Positions 35,547 to 43,866 of a stretch of DNA of 64,000 nucleotides are shown here, piece after piece. Position 1 is the stretch's first letter; each line of letters begins with the position of its first letter. The stretch is from Acinetobacter calcoaceticus. GTDB taxonomy: Bacteria > Pseudomonadota > Gammaproteobacteria > Pseudomonadales > Moraxellaceae. The position numbers and the translations under genes are program-made. The DNA lies in contig NZ_LS999521.1 of NCBI RefSeq assembly GCF_900520355.1, positions 1,612,001-1,676,000 on the forward strand. Reading direction: 5' to 3'. Below the pieces are notes generated by a model. That model made no database searches. It was given only the letters and a program-made list of their open reading frames with translations, and was not told the DNA's origin.

Positions 35547-35624
35547 TGGAACCGACCAGAATCAAGAAAAAACTCACATGTCAGACTTTGGTTATCTTAA
35601 ATAGAAAGCCAAAGGCTGGTTTAA
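35547..35624 (+). promoter_or_regulatory. GGAAC module 6, major capsid gene
   Basis: ATTTGGAACC (motif 35547-35552) lies 73 nt before the ATG at 35626. A compact hairpin, AGCC-AAA-GGCT (35607-35617), lies within a wider TTAAA/TTTAA dyad and holds the ribosome-site GG in its 3' side. Confidence 0.6.
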
Positions 35625-35625
35625 A

Positions 35626-37404
35626 ATGACTGTTTTATCAGACGAAGTTCGTAAAAAGTATGATGCGCAACGTATTGCTACAGCTCAGTGCCAAAATTAC
35701 TATTTTAAAGGTACAGATGAATTTGAAAATGGATTCGATAGTGCTCAAGTAGAATCAGGGGAATACCCAGAAGTTTTAAAAGCTATTTTTGATTCCATTG
35801 GTATTGAACATGCACCTGAAGTTGATAAAGCTGTGATGTATGGGGTAGCACAATACCAAACTCGTCATGGTGGGGAATTACCACATCCCTCAATTATCGC
35901 AGCTGCATTAACTGCTGGTTTAACCGGTGCTAAACAAGTTACAGCATTACCTGCTGAAGCACTTAGTTACTACGACAGCCTTAATGAATCAGGTTTTGAT
36001 GATGTTAATCATCAACATCATGAATCTGTAAGTATTGTACCAGCCATTACCGTGGCAACCATTGCCAACGTTATTGCGTATGCAACACCTATTGTTGCAA
36101 TGATTCCGAACTCTAATGGTTCTAATGAAGTTCCTCTTGTATCAATTCGCTTTGTCACCAATCGTGACTTTGGTGCAATGAAGAAATCAGAATACTTAGA
36201 TGGTGCGAATGCTTCTAAGCCATATGTAGAAGGGCGTTTCCGTTTTGCCTTGTCGAATGGCGGTGCAGGTGTAACGTACTCGGTAACAGCACGAACTTCT
36301 TACGATGACTACAAAGCTAAAACACCCGATGCTAATGCAAAATTATTGCCGTTTCTTGCCGGTAATGTATCAATCAAAATTAACGGTAAAGAAGTCGCAC
36401 ATACCCGTAATCGCACAAAGTCAAAACTAACAGGCAAGATCTCCGCTATTGCAGAAAAAGATGTTGTAATCAATGGTGTTGAATACCGTGTAGTCGGCAG
36501 TGAAATTGATATTACAGCTAGTAAAATTAGCGTGACATTAAATCAAGCCTTACCAGCTGGTGCAAAAGTTGAAGTCCATCTAGTTGCAGATTTTGATGCT
36601 CGTGATGGCAACAATAACTACTTGATGATTCCGGTCGGTGTAGATTTTGAGCCTGAGTACGAAAATTTGGTGGCATCACCAATTATGGCACAGGTTACTT
36701 TATCAACTTTATTGCAATCTCAAGTGAATAATGAGCTTAAGCTTGGTTTTCTGGGACAAGCTTTAGCAATTGTTCAAGGAAAAATTTTCTTGGAACAAAC
36801 TGTTCGATTGTTAGGTGAAGCTAAAGACTTGGCTGAGTACTCAAAACGTGAAGTTACTTTTGATGCGTCTCGTGGTGTGACTGGTAAATTAGCAGCTGCA
36901 TTTAATACTACTGCGGATTTGTTTGGCGAAGTAAATAAGTTTATTTCCGCTGCTAAATTGGACATTAACCAGCGTACTGGTGGCTCTACTGTTGCATATG
37001 ATCTATATGTCGGTGACAGTGGAGCAGTCTTCTTTAATCAGTTGTCGAATGATAAAATGCCGACAAAAACGGGTTATACCGCTGGTTACGGTCAAATTGT
37101 TCGCATCGGAACCCTTGCCGATGGTACCAATGTTTATCATGCGCCTTCAGCCCAAGAGCTTGTAGCAGAAGCAGATACTGCTTTTGATATGCTTTTAATT
37201 GGTCGAGGAAATGAACCAATTCGAGCGCCGTTTGTAGGCTTCATTCAAACTCCATTATCTGTTATTGAAACACGTCCAGATGCACGTGAATCAGTATTGA
37301 CCTTAATTGGCTCACAAGCTGCAGAAATGAACCCGTTCGAACGTTATGCAGATCAGGGCTATGTCATCCACTGTATCAATATGCCTTCCCTCAAAAATTC
37401 GTAA
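35626..37404 (+). CDS. Major capsid protein candidate
   Basis: This 592-residue protein has its own module-type promoter and a strong terminator directly after it, as expected for the most abundant virion protein. The N-terminal ~130 residues could be a scaffold-like or cleaved delta domain, and an inserted Ig-like region (NVSIKINGKEVAHTRNRTKSKLTG onward) follows. The C-terminal half has the helix-strand pattern of a capsid fold ending GSQAAEMNPFERYADQGYVIHC. HK97-fold assignment is by length, place and expression pattern, since no family was recognised by motif. Confidence 0.65.
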   Translation: MTVLSDEVRKKYDAQRIATAQCQNYYFKGTDEFENGFDSAQVESGEYPEVLKAIFDSIGIEHAPEVDKAVMYGVAQYQTRHGGELPHPSIIAAALTAGLTGAKQVTALPAEALSYYDSLNESGFDDVNHQHHESVSIVPAITVATIANVIAYATPIVAMIPNSNGSNEVPLVSIRFVTNRDFGAMKKSEYLDGANASKPYVEGRFRFALSNGGAGVTYSVTARTSYDDYKAKTPDANAKLLPFLAGNVSIKINGKEVAHTRNRTKSKLTGKISAIAEKDVVINGVEYRVVGSEIDITASKISVTLNQALPAGAKVEVHLVADFDARDGNNNYLMIPVGVDFEPEYENLVASPIMAQVTLSTLLQSQVNNELKLGFLGQALAIVQGKIFLEQTVRLLGEAKDLAEYSKREVTFDASRGVTGKLAAAFNTTADLFGEVNKFISAAKLDINQRTGGSTVAYDLYVGDSGAVFFNQLSNDKMPTKTGYTAGYGQIVRIGTLADGTNVYHAPSAQELVAEADTAFDMLLIGRGNEPIRAPFVGFIQTPLSVIETRPDARESVLTLIGSQAAEMNPFERYADQGYVIHCINMPSLKNS

Positions 37405-37415
37405 TACATGACCTG

Positions 37416-37442
37416 AAAGGCGCGTTTCGATGCGCCTTTTTT
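37416..37442 (+). terminator. Terminator of the capsid gene
   Basis: AAAGGCGC pairs with GCGCCTTT around an eight-base loop and runs into TTTTTT. It starts 12 nt after the capsid stop; some readthrough must reach the next gene, which has no GGAAC motif of its own. Confidence 0.8.
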
Positions 37443-37468
37443 ATTCTAATTCTTGTAAGGAAAAGCTC

Positions 37469-38020
37469 ATGGCTGGAACAACTCAGAGTACCGATGAAAC
37501 ATTAACGTCTACAGATGATCAAGCTACTATCAAACAAAAAAATACCCGAAGTAAAACCAACAAAACTACAGAAACTCAAAATACCCAAGCTGGTGATGAA
37601 AAAGCTTCAGATCAAGGAGATTTATTAAATCCCCAAGACCAAGATAACAGCGACTCCAAAGCAGAAAATTCAACACCAGATGAAGTAAAAATCAGTGAAA
37701 AGGTCAATAATGAAACCGAATCAAAAGTAAATGAAATGGACAAAGAAGAGGTCAATACAAAGCCTCAAGAAACAAGTTCTTCTACAAACACTCAACTCAT
37801 TGATGGACCATTAGCAGAAGCAAAGGGCAATAACGTAGATCTTTTAGTTATTAACGTGACTAATAACAGTTTTACAACTGTTCTAGAACCTTTATCACGT
37901 GTTGCTCTCGAATCAGGTAAAACAACTAGCATTACGTGCCATAACCAAACATTTAAACATCAGGTCCTTGAAAACTTACGACAATTGAAAGGGCTAGGTA
38001 AAAACTTAACAGTTGAGTAA
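37469..38020 (+). CDS. Acidic phage protein, paralogue of the next gene
   Basis: The start is at 37469, with AAGGA 7 nt upstream. The first ~115 residues are low-complexity, rich in Thr, Gln, Glu and Ser. The last ~60 form a compact domain (LLVINVTNNSFTTVLEPLSRVAL, then QVLENLRQLKGLGKNL) that aligns with the next gene product, so the pair are tandem paralogues, one with a disordered N-terminal extension. Placed after the capsid gene they may be head-decoration proteins; this is inference. Confidence 0.6.
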   Translation: MAGTTQSTDETLTSTDDQATIKQKNTRSKTNKTTETQNTQAGDEKASDQGDLLNPQDQDNSDSKAENSTPDEVKISEKVNNETESKVNEMDKEEVNTKPQETSSSTNTQLIDGPLAEAKGNNVDLLVINVTNNSFTTVLEPLSRVALESGKTTSITCHNQTFKHQVLENLRQLKGLGKNLTVE

Positions 38021-38024
38021 TAAG

Positions 38025-38312
38025 ATGACTAGTTTAATTATTGATGGCACAAACCCAATTATGGACGCTGTAGGTGATCTACCAACTCAGCGGGTTATTA
38101 CTTTGCAGAATAACGGTTTAAATGACATTACAGAACCATTTTCTCAAGTCAAAGTAAAAGCTGGTGAAAAATTTACTTTTACTTTGATTGGTGATGAAGC
38201 TTATAAGCAATTACTTGGGAATTTAGATCAAATTAATGGTTTAAAAGGAAGTGTTCTTGAGATTGTACCTTCTGAACCAGAAGTACCAGCGGAACCAGTT
38301 GGTGCCTTGTAA
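38025..38312 (+). CDS. Small phage protein, paralogue of the upstream gene
   Basis: This 95-residue protein starts at the ATG at 38025. Its centre (VITLQNNGLNDITEPFSQVKVKAGEKF, then QLLGNLDQINGLKGS) matches the C-terminal domain of the upstream gene product in order and spacing. It ends in an acidic Pro-rich tail. A strong terminator follows. Confidence 0.6.
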   Translation: MTSLIIDGTNPIMDAVGDLPTQRVITLQNNGLNDITEPFSQVKVKAGEKFTFTLIGDEAYKQLLGNLDQINGLKGSVLEIVPSEPEVPAEPVGAL

Positions 38313-38327
38313 AAACAAAGTAATTTT

Positions 38328-38353
38328 AAAAACCACTTTCGAGTGGTTTTTTT
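38328..38353 (+). terminator. Terminator before GGAAC module 7
   Basis: AAAAACCACT pairs with AGTGGTTTTT around a TTCG tetraloop, with seven T residues in all. The next motif begins 4 nt later. Confidence 0.85.
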
Positions 38354-38357
38354 ACAT

Positions 38358-38421
38358 TGGAACTAGCTAGGAAACAGTTTATGCCCAGAGCTCAAAATAC
38401 CTAAAACAAATAGCCTTGGGC
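38358..38421 (+). promoter_or_regulatory. GGAAC module 7
   Basis: ACATTGGAACT (motif 38358-38363) lies 68 nt before the ATG at 38432. GCCCA (38383-38387) can pair with TGGGC (38417-38421) around a long loop; this is one of the weaker hairpins in the set. Confidence 0.55.
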
Positions 38422-38431
38422 GTGTAATGTA

Positions 38432-39727
38432 ATGAATATACTTGCTCTATCGAGTACTGGTGAGCTATCCCTCGTAGCAGGGGCAAGCCCATCACTCAAA
38501 TTAGAATTTGATACATACAGTTATCTTGCTAATGCTGAAATCAACGTGGCTTTTTTTGCAAAAGTAACTAGCCCACGTGGTCCAGCTGATATCACAATGC
38601 GTTTGATAATTAGAGATGCTGTTACTGGTGATCTGATTGTTTCTGTGCAGGGATCAGTAGACGGAGATATTGAAACCTCTACTTCTATTGTGGCCGTAGC
38701 TGATGCCAAAGAATATTTCGAGAAATTTGAATTAACGCTAGGCATTGATGCGTTACAAGCAATTCTCAAATCAACTGCATACAACGAAGTTAATAGTTTG
38801 GGCAGAGCTTCAAAAACATTGGCTTTAGAGGATGAAGCTTTACCTTCATTTAATGCAGATGAACTATATAAAATTCTCATAAGCCAATTAGATGCTCCAG
38901 CATATCTGACATTACCTAATCCCCATGATTTACCAATTTATGTTGCCGCTCAACGAGCAGCAACAAAATTACGTGTTCCATTAGATGCAGAAATTGACCC
39001 AACATTTACGGCAGAGCAAGCGGCCCAATTTGCTAAAAGTGTGGATGCCCAATCTCAGTTTGTGCAATTTATATGGAGTCCTAACCTTTGTCGGGCTCGT
39101 GATGCAGTCACTCTTAGAGGCCGTAAAGTACCTGCGTATTATTTAGGTCACTATATTGGCGATAAATTATTACGAAATGCCAAGTTGAATAAACAGGGTT
39201 TTGCACCTTTGAAAGACGCCGTAGCATGGAAAAGCTATCCATTTACAGCAAAAAACCTTAGCCAGATGCCAGATATAGATCTTGAAGATGAACAAATTCA
39301 AGAAATGTTAGCAAAGGCTAAAGTCAATGTAGTCCGTCCTGTGAAATTTGAAACGACTTTATTTGTTTTAAGTGATGTTCTTACTCAGTATCAAAGCAAA
39401 AACAGTGCACTACGGTTAATTCCAGCTGCTGAAATTTCTGCTCGTGTTACTAATAAGTGTATTGAGATTCTTAAAACATACATGTTTCAAGCTACGCCAG
39501 ATTTTATCAAAAAAGCGGGTGATGACATTCAAGCGTTCCTTGAAGGTGCTTCGAGTGAAACGACTGGTTGGTTAAAAAATGCTGAAGAACTTGGTGGCAA
39601 GCCTTTTGAATTTTCCTTAGTCCCAGATACGGATTTCCCATATGAGCGGGTCCGCCTTTATTTGGCGCATGGTGTAGTAGGTACTACTCGCGCTGTAATT
39701 TTCGATGACGATGTTTTAGTTAAATAA
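38432..39727 (+). CDS. Phage tail protein, possible sheath-type C-terminal domain
   Basis: This 431-residue protein has an N-terminal beta domain (ALSSTGELSLVAG, MRLIIRDAVTGDLIVSV) and a long alpha/beta C-terminal part ending TTRAVIFDDDVLVK. The C-terminal plan (strand, helices, then a terminal strand) recalls contractile tail sheaths, and the window has contractile baseplate genes but no other obvious sheath. The assignment is tentative and could equally be a tail terminator or neck protein. Confidence 0.5.
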   Translation: MNILALSSTGELSLVAGASPSLKLEFDTYSYLANAEINVAFFAKVTSPRGPADITMRLIIRDAVTGDLIVSVQGSVDGDIETSTSIVAVADAKEYFEKFELTLGIDALQAILKSTAYNEVNSLGRASKTLALEDEALPSFNADELYKILISQLDAPAYLTLPNPHDLPIYVAAQRAATKLRVPLDAEIDPTFTAEQAAQFAKSVDAQSQFVQFIWSPNLCRARDAVTLRGRKVPAYYLGHYIGDKLLRNAKLNKQGFAPLKDAVAWKSYPFTAKNLSQMPDIDLEDEQIQEMLAKAKVNVVRPVKFETTLFVLSDVLTQYQSKNSALRLIPAAEISARVTNKCIEILKTYMFQATPDFIKKAGDDIQAFLEGASSETTGWLKNAEELGGKPFEFSLVPDTDFPYERVRLYLAHGVVGTTRAVIFDDDVLVK

Positions 39728-39744
39728 TTTAAGGATCTTAAAAG

Positions 39745-40506
39745 ATGAATCCATTTGGCCCAACCACACACAAACCTTTAGAATTACGTAAATTTGATTC
39801 AGCAGCTGAGCAAATTTCGATAGTTGCAAATAAGGTATCTAGTACTGACCGAGAGCAACAGTCAGTTATTGAACAAGTACGTCAAATTGCTCTAAACATC
39901 CTTTCTGATACGGTGGATGCTATTAGCGAAAATCAGCTTGAAGAAGATGAGATGGGCATTGATTATTTGGATGGATTAATTATTGATGCTTTGGGGGATG
40001 CAAGTGATGCTATATATGAAAATGCATTAATGTCTTCTCTTTCCGATGCTTTTTTAACATTTGGTGTGGTAGATACTGATATTGAAGAAATTTTCAGTGA
40101 AAATGTCGAAGCAGCAGATGTAGCCTTAGAAGCAGCTGTAAATACCGTGCTCGCTAATATGCCTGACGAAGGACCAGAATTAGAGGAACTGATTCGAGAA
40201 TTCATTTTCGGTGAAGCTGATGAAACAGAAGAAGGCTTTGATTCGGTTGCCAAGAAAATTAAAGCTCGTAACGGCGCATTTAGCCAGCGAAGCGTTAATG
40301 GCCGTAAAGTCCACTATCGCGGTGTTTTAGCTATTCGTCAGGGACAGAGAACCGTTGTTAATAAGCGATTACCAGGCCAAAAGGTACGTTTAACCTCGGC
40401 TCAAAAATCTGGTATGAAGAAGGCGCGTTTACATGCTTTTTCCGCAAATGCCATCCGCAAGCGTTTACGATCATTTAATAAAGGTAAACGTTTAGGTATT
40501 TATTAA
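39745..40506 (+). CDS. Acidic-to-basic phage protein, 253 residues
   Basis: The N-terminal ~165 residues are helical and very acidic (NQLEEDEMGIDYLDG, ELEELIREF), while the last ~75 are strongly basic (RQGQRTVVNKRLPGQKVR, AIRKRLRSFNKGKRLG). Such a charge split suits a head-interior or DNA-contacting protein. It starts 17 nt after the previous gene. No family recognised. Confidence 0.55.
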   Translation: MNPFGPTTHKPLELRKFDSAAEQISIVANKVSSTDREQQSVIEQVRQIALNILSDTVDAISENQLEEDEMGIDYLDGLIIDALGDASDAIYENALMSSLSDAFLTFGVVDTDIEEIFSENVEAADVALEAAVNTVLANMPDEGPELEELIREFIFGEADETEEGFDSVAKKIKARNGAFSQRSVNGRKVHYRGVLAIRQGQRTVVNKRLPGQKVRLTSAQKSGMKKARLHAFSANAIRKRLRSFNKGKRLGIY

Positions 40507-40515
40507 TCGCTCAAT

Positions 40516-40543
40516 AGGTAAAGTCATTGATTTGGCTTTACCT
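40516..40543 (+). terminator. Intergenic hairpin
   Basis: AGGTAAAG pairs with CTTTACCT across a 12-nt loop. The T-run after it is weak, so it may be an attenuator or processing site rather than a strong terminator. It lies upstream of the 92-residue tail gene, which has no GGAAC motif. Confidence 0.5.
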
Positions 40544-40570
40544 TTAATACAATAAATTGAGGAAATAAGC

Positions 40571-40849
40571 ATGAATACAACACAGATTTTAGGTGAAGCG
40601 CCGGGCATCCAATATCAGAAAAAAACTGATAAAACTGAAGCTACAACAAATCAGTCTTTAACCAACACAATCATTATTGGCCGTTTTAAGCGTGGTCGTT
40701 TTGATGAACCCATGACGATTCATAAAGGGAATATCCGTGGGCAACTTGGCTATGACCCAAAAAACCCTGACTACATTTGCGTACAAGAATGTCTTGAGCG
40801 TAATGTACCTTCGGTGCAAGTACTCCGTGTCGCGCCTAATATTGGATAA
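40571..40849 (+). CDS. Short protein resembling a tail-sheath N-terminal domain
   Basis: This 92-residue protein (LGEAPGIQYQ, NTIIIGRFKRGRFDEPM, VQECLERNVPSVQVLRVA) shows the pattern of sheath N-terminal domains, in which an I-G-R-x-x-R-G strand is followed by a V-x-V-x-R-V strand. It ends at a stop just after that strand and is followed by a terminator and an AT-rich foreign segment with hipBA. It may be an intact small tail protein or a remnant of a longer sheath gene; no sheath C-terminus follows in this place. Confidence 0.5.
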   Translation: MNTTQILGEAPGIQYQKKTDKTEATTNQSLTNTIIIGRFKRGRFDEPMTIHKGNIRGQLGYDPKNPDYICVQECLERNVPSVQVLRVAPNIG

Positions 40850-40861
40850 CTAATCTAAGAT

Positions 40862-40891
40862 AAAAATAGCTGCCTTAGAGTAGCTATTTTT
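40862..40891 (+). terminator. Terminator before the hipBA insertion
   Basis: AAAAATAGCT pairs with AGCTATTTTT across a ten-base loop. Beyond it the sequence becomes strongly AT-rich until hipB. Confidence 0.75.
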
Positions 40892-41028
40892 AATTAAATT
40901 AATAATTTTATTTTTTTTAGAAATATAAATTAATAATTATTTTTATGTTTATATAACAATTAATTATAATTTTATTTCAATTTAAATATAATTTATATAG
41001 CTCATATCTGAGATCTTAATTTATTTAA

Positions 41029-41129
41029 AGTTTCTTATATGGACTTTTAGTTTTTAATTTAATTAAATTTAATATAAAATATAGTTCAAATATGAACTTT
41101 TAATTGCCTTAAGGTTTCAAATATGGACT
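41029..41129 (+). promoter_or_regulatory. Three candidate HipB operators
   Basis: AGTTCAAATATGAACT (41083-41098) is a perfect dyad: AGTTCA, four bases, TGAACT. Similar half-matches occur at 41029-41045 (AGTTTCTTATATGGACT) and 41113-41129 (GGTTTCAAATATGGACT). The last one contains the hipB start codon. The spacing suggests that HipB binds several sites and represses its own operon, as known for HipB. Confidence 0.6.
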
Positions 41130-41434
41130 ACAAAGGAAAGTTTTTTCCGCTAGACGCTGAAAATTTTATAAAAGATTTAAGTCAATTGATAAAATTTTAT
41201 CGATTAGAAAAGAACATGCGTCAAGTAGATCTGGCAGAGGCTGTAGAGGTTTCATTATCGACTATAAAGCGCATTGAGAACGCTGATACTTCGGTAGAAA
41301 CAGGAGCACTACTTAAAACGATTTGGTACTTAGGAATTTTAGATAAGTTAAACCAGTCCTTACCAAAAATAAAAAAAGAAGAAGTTATGCATAAACGTAT
41401 TCGAGTTGGTGTTGTAAAGGATGAGGATTTTTAA
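41123..41434 (+). CDS. hipB: HipB-like antitoxin / XRE regulator
   Basis: This 103-residue protein has an XRE-type helix-turn-helix (MRQVDLAEAVEVSLSTIKRIENAD) in the first half and a basic tail. It overlaps hipA by one nucleotide, the usual antitoxin-toxin layout. It should neutralise HipA and repress the operon by binding the upstream dyads, one of which covers its own start codon. The gene and flanks are more AT-rich than the phage neighbours. Confidence 0.85.
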   Translation: MDYKGKFFPLDAENFIKDLSQLIKFYRLEKNMRQVDLAEAVEVSLSTIKRIENADTSVETGALLKTIWYLGILDKLNQSLPKIKKEEVMHKRIRVGVVKDEDF

Positions 41435-42657
41435 TGAAGCAGACAATATATTTATATATTCAAGCGCCTGATACAACTGAGTTTGTAGTTTTAGGTCGTT
41501 TAACTGTCGCTAATGATAAAGGGGAGTTTATCTATAATCCTTCATATCCGATCAATTGGGTACCAGATGAAATACAGTATCCATTAAGAAAGGGACATAT
41601 ATATGAAGTAAATGAAAATAAGGGCATACCTAATTTTGTAATGGATATTGTTCCTGATGCTTGGGGCCAAGTAGTGCTACAGAGAATTTTTGGTGCAGAA
41701 AAAGATACCCCATGGACAAGTTTAGATTACTTAATTCATTCAAAAAACTCAGATAGATTTGGGGCTATTTGTGTAGGAGAAATAAGAAAAGTTACTAAAA
41801 AAGCAACAGATGAAAACTTTCAAGATATGCTTAAACTCGAAGATTTCTTGGAATTTACTAATAATATTAGAACAGGGAAAGAGATTGATAAAATTAGTTT
41901 AGCTCTAGCACAAACTACATCATTGGGTGGTGCAAGACCTAAAATAACACTATATGATGATAAAAAACTTTATCTGGCAAAACCTAAAGATATAAATGAT
42001 CCTGCAAATATTCCACGAATTGAGTATGCATGTTTAAGTTTTGCGGCGAAAAAAGGGTTTAATGTCGCAAATCACAATTTAAAAACAATTAACCACAATG
42101 GTATAGTCAAAGATATTTTAATTTTAGAACGATTTGATCGCGAATTTGATAAAGAAACGAAAAGATTTTATCGTTATCCAATGCTGAGTGGTTTAACTTT
42201 ATTAAATGCTGCATGGACAACAACTGATCGTTCGAGATGGTCATATCCATTGTTAGCAAATGAAATGCTTAGAAAAAGAATTTCTCAAGAAGAAATTCAT
42301 GAATTGTATAGGCGTATGCTTTTCAATGCTCTGATTGGAAATGATGATGACCATCCCAAAAATCATGCATTTATATTTCAAGGTGGAAGATGGCAATTAG
42401 CACCGTTATTTGATGTAGTACCCCAAGTTACTTATGTTCCGACAACTTTAGCCATGCAAATTGGGGATGATGGTACAAAAATTACAAGGAAGAACCTATT
42501 GAGTAGTGCTTCAAGTTTTAAAATTGAAAATGAAGTTGCTAAAGATATGTTAGATGAAATACTCAGTTGGAAAGATGAACTTAAAAATCACTATATAGAA
42601 CTTCTATCTCCTCAAGACTTCGAGATAGTTTGGAGTAAAATTCCAAATATTGAGTAA
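41434..42657 (+). CDS. hipA: HipA-like serine/threonine kinase toxin
   Basis: This 407-residue protein is a HipA-family kinase. The N-terminal ~100 residues are the HipA N1 domain (VNENKGIPNFVMDIVPDAWG). The glycine-rich phosphate loop is SLGGARPK near residue 168, the catalytic loop is IGNDDDHPKNHAF near residue 301, and LAPLFDVVPQ follows with the metal-binding Asp. HipA kinases phosphorylate aminoacyl-tRNA synthetases and induce persistence or abortive infection. It is inserted between phage tail genes and closed by a terminator, so it is most likely phage-borne cargo, for maintenance or defence against other phages. Confidence 0.9.
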   Translation: MKQTIYLYIQAPDTTEFVVLGRLTVANDKGEFIYNPSYPINWVPDEIQYPLRKGHIYEVNENKGIPNFVMDIVPDAWGQVVLQRIFGAEKDTPWTSLDYLIHSKNSDRFGAICVGEIRKVTKKATDENFQDMLKLEDFLEFTNNIRTGKEIDKISLALAQTTSLGGARPKITLYDDKKLYLAKPKDINDPANIPRIEYACLSFAAKKGFNVANHNLKTINHNGIVKDILILERFDREFDKETKRFYRYPMLSGLTLLNAAWTTTDRSRWSYPLLANEMLRKRISQEEIHELYRRMLFNALIGNDDDHPKNHAFIFQGGRWQLAPLFDVVPQVTYVPTTLAMQIGDDGTKITRKNLLSSASSFKIENEVAKDMLDEILSWKDELKNHYIELLSPQDFEIVWSKIPNIE

Positions 42658-42668
42658 AAAAATCCGAT

Positions 42669-42699
42669 AAAAAAGCTACCTTTTATGGTGGCTTTTTTT
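42669..42699 (+). terminator. Terminator of hipBA, before GGAAC module 8
   Basis: AAGCTACC pairs with GGTGGCTT (one G-U) and is followed by seven T residues. The next GGAAC motif begins 2 nt after the T-run. Confidence 0.8.
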
Positions 42700-42700
42700 A

Positions 42701-42771
42701 TGGAACCACTCAACTTTGTAGAGGCTATAACCTTTTAATCTTGGTGCGTATAACAGCCTTTTGAGCATCAA
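42701..42771 (+). promoter_or_regulatory. GGAAC module 8
   Basis: TTATGGAACC (motif 42701-42706) lies 69 nt before the likely ATG at 42776. A TATAAC box follows 19 nt after the motif. AGGCT near 42722 can pair with AGCCT near 42755, with ATA/TAT inside; this hairpin is looser than in other modules. Confidence 0.55.
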
Positions 42772-42775
42772 AATT

Positions 42776-43423
42776 ATGCAACAAGCTAACCCAATTTTAC
42801 TTAATCAGCTTAAACAAGATTACATCGCCTTACAGCAACTTGGTTCACCACTATTAGCTTGCCAAGGTATGTTTGTGCCTCGTGGTATGGAAGATCTTCG
42901 CTTCTTATTTAAAAGTTGTCCACGGCCTATTGTCAGTAATGAAGATCCGGCAGAAGTTCAATATGCAGGTGGTTTTACGGGTATTGTTGCTGGACCACCC
43001 AAAACCAAATACACAGGTAACCTTCAGATTTTAGTTACCGAAGCAGGTCATGACCAAATTCTAGCTGAATATATCGTTGCTAGTGGGGGAATGATTCATG
43101 GTGATTATTACGATGGCCGTCTAGGTAGTTTTACCCGTTCTTATGCACTTGAAAACTGTGCTATTCGCTTTGAATCAGCGGAATATGATTCAGATAGCCG
43201 CTCACAAGTCATGACTGTTTCATGTCCAATTGATTACAACTATTTCGGTAGCTTTGCAAACATTGGAAATAATGGAAGTATCCAGCCAGGTAAAAAAGAA
43301 ATCGATGGTACAGCTGATCTTGTTAACCGAGTTCAGCAAGTTATCAATACTGCTCAACAAGCCACTAGCCTTGTTAATGCAGTTTCTGGTGTAGGTCGCC
43401 AATTGGGCAATCTTTTCGGGTAA
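42776..43423 (+). CDS. Tail or baseplate protein, tube-like fold candidate
   Basis: This protein is about 215 residues from the ATG at 42776 (an upstream TTG start at 42761 gives five more). Pattern VQYAGGFTGIVAGPPKTKYTGNLQILVTEAG, then YALENCAIRFESAEYDSDSRSQVMTVSCPIDYNYFG, alternates strands as in tail-tube-type proteins. The C-terminal third is helical. It starts the unit leading to the baseplate hub and giant spike, so it may be a tube initiator or wedge-hub connector. Confidence 0.55.
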   Translation: MQQANPILLNQLKQDYIALQQLGSPLLACQGMFVPRGMEDLRFLFKSCPRPIVSNEDPAEVQYAGGFTGIVAGPPKTKYTGNLQILVTEAGHDQILAEYIVASGGMIHGDYYDGRLGSFTRSYALENCAIRFESAEYDSDSRSQVMTVSCPIDYNYFGSFANIGNNGSIQPGKKEIDGTADLVNRVQQVINTAQQATSLVNAVSGVGRQLGNLFG

Positions 43424-43428
43424 TTGAT

Positions 43429-43866
43429 ATGAAGTTATTACCTGAATCTGAGGGGTATGCTGTAGTTGCTGGTTCTATCCAGCAACTTTCAGAAGAACTC
43501 TACAAAGAATATCAATTAACTGGTTACTCAATTTTGCTTGAGGACATCGTTAAGGCGTTTATTGAAGAGACAAAATCTTATGCGGGATGGGCTGTATTAG
43601 ATTGCCAGTCCAAAGCGACCACCAGTATTGAACTGAATGAAACCATTGAACTTAACGGCGATGAGTACGTAATCATTCTGCCTTTAGTTAAGGCACATTG
43701 TGATCTTTTGCAAGCACGATTAGTTGAGGCTACAAGAGGGCTAGGAGTAGAAAGTTATGGACTTTCTGTCTCAGAAGCACAGCAAATCTATAATGAGAAG
43801 AAAGACGATTTACCAAAACTTGCATTTTTAATGGCCCCAATGAGTTTTAACATGGGGAACCGTTAA
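43429..43866 (+). CDS. Tail/baseplate protein, 145 residues
   Basis: No family is recognised. The sequence is mainly helical with an edge strand (DEYVIILPLVKAH), and its place between a tube-like gene and the hub-like gene suggests a tail assembly or LysM-like hub component. It overlaps the next gene by one nucleotide. Confidence 0.55.
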   Translation: MKLLPESEGYAVVAGSIQQLSEELYKEYQLTGYSILLEDIVKAFIEETKSYAGWAVLDCQSKATTSIELNETIELNGDEYVIILPLVKAHCDLLQARLVEATRGLGVESYGLSVSEAQQIYNEKKDDLPKLAFLMAPMSFNMGNR

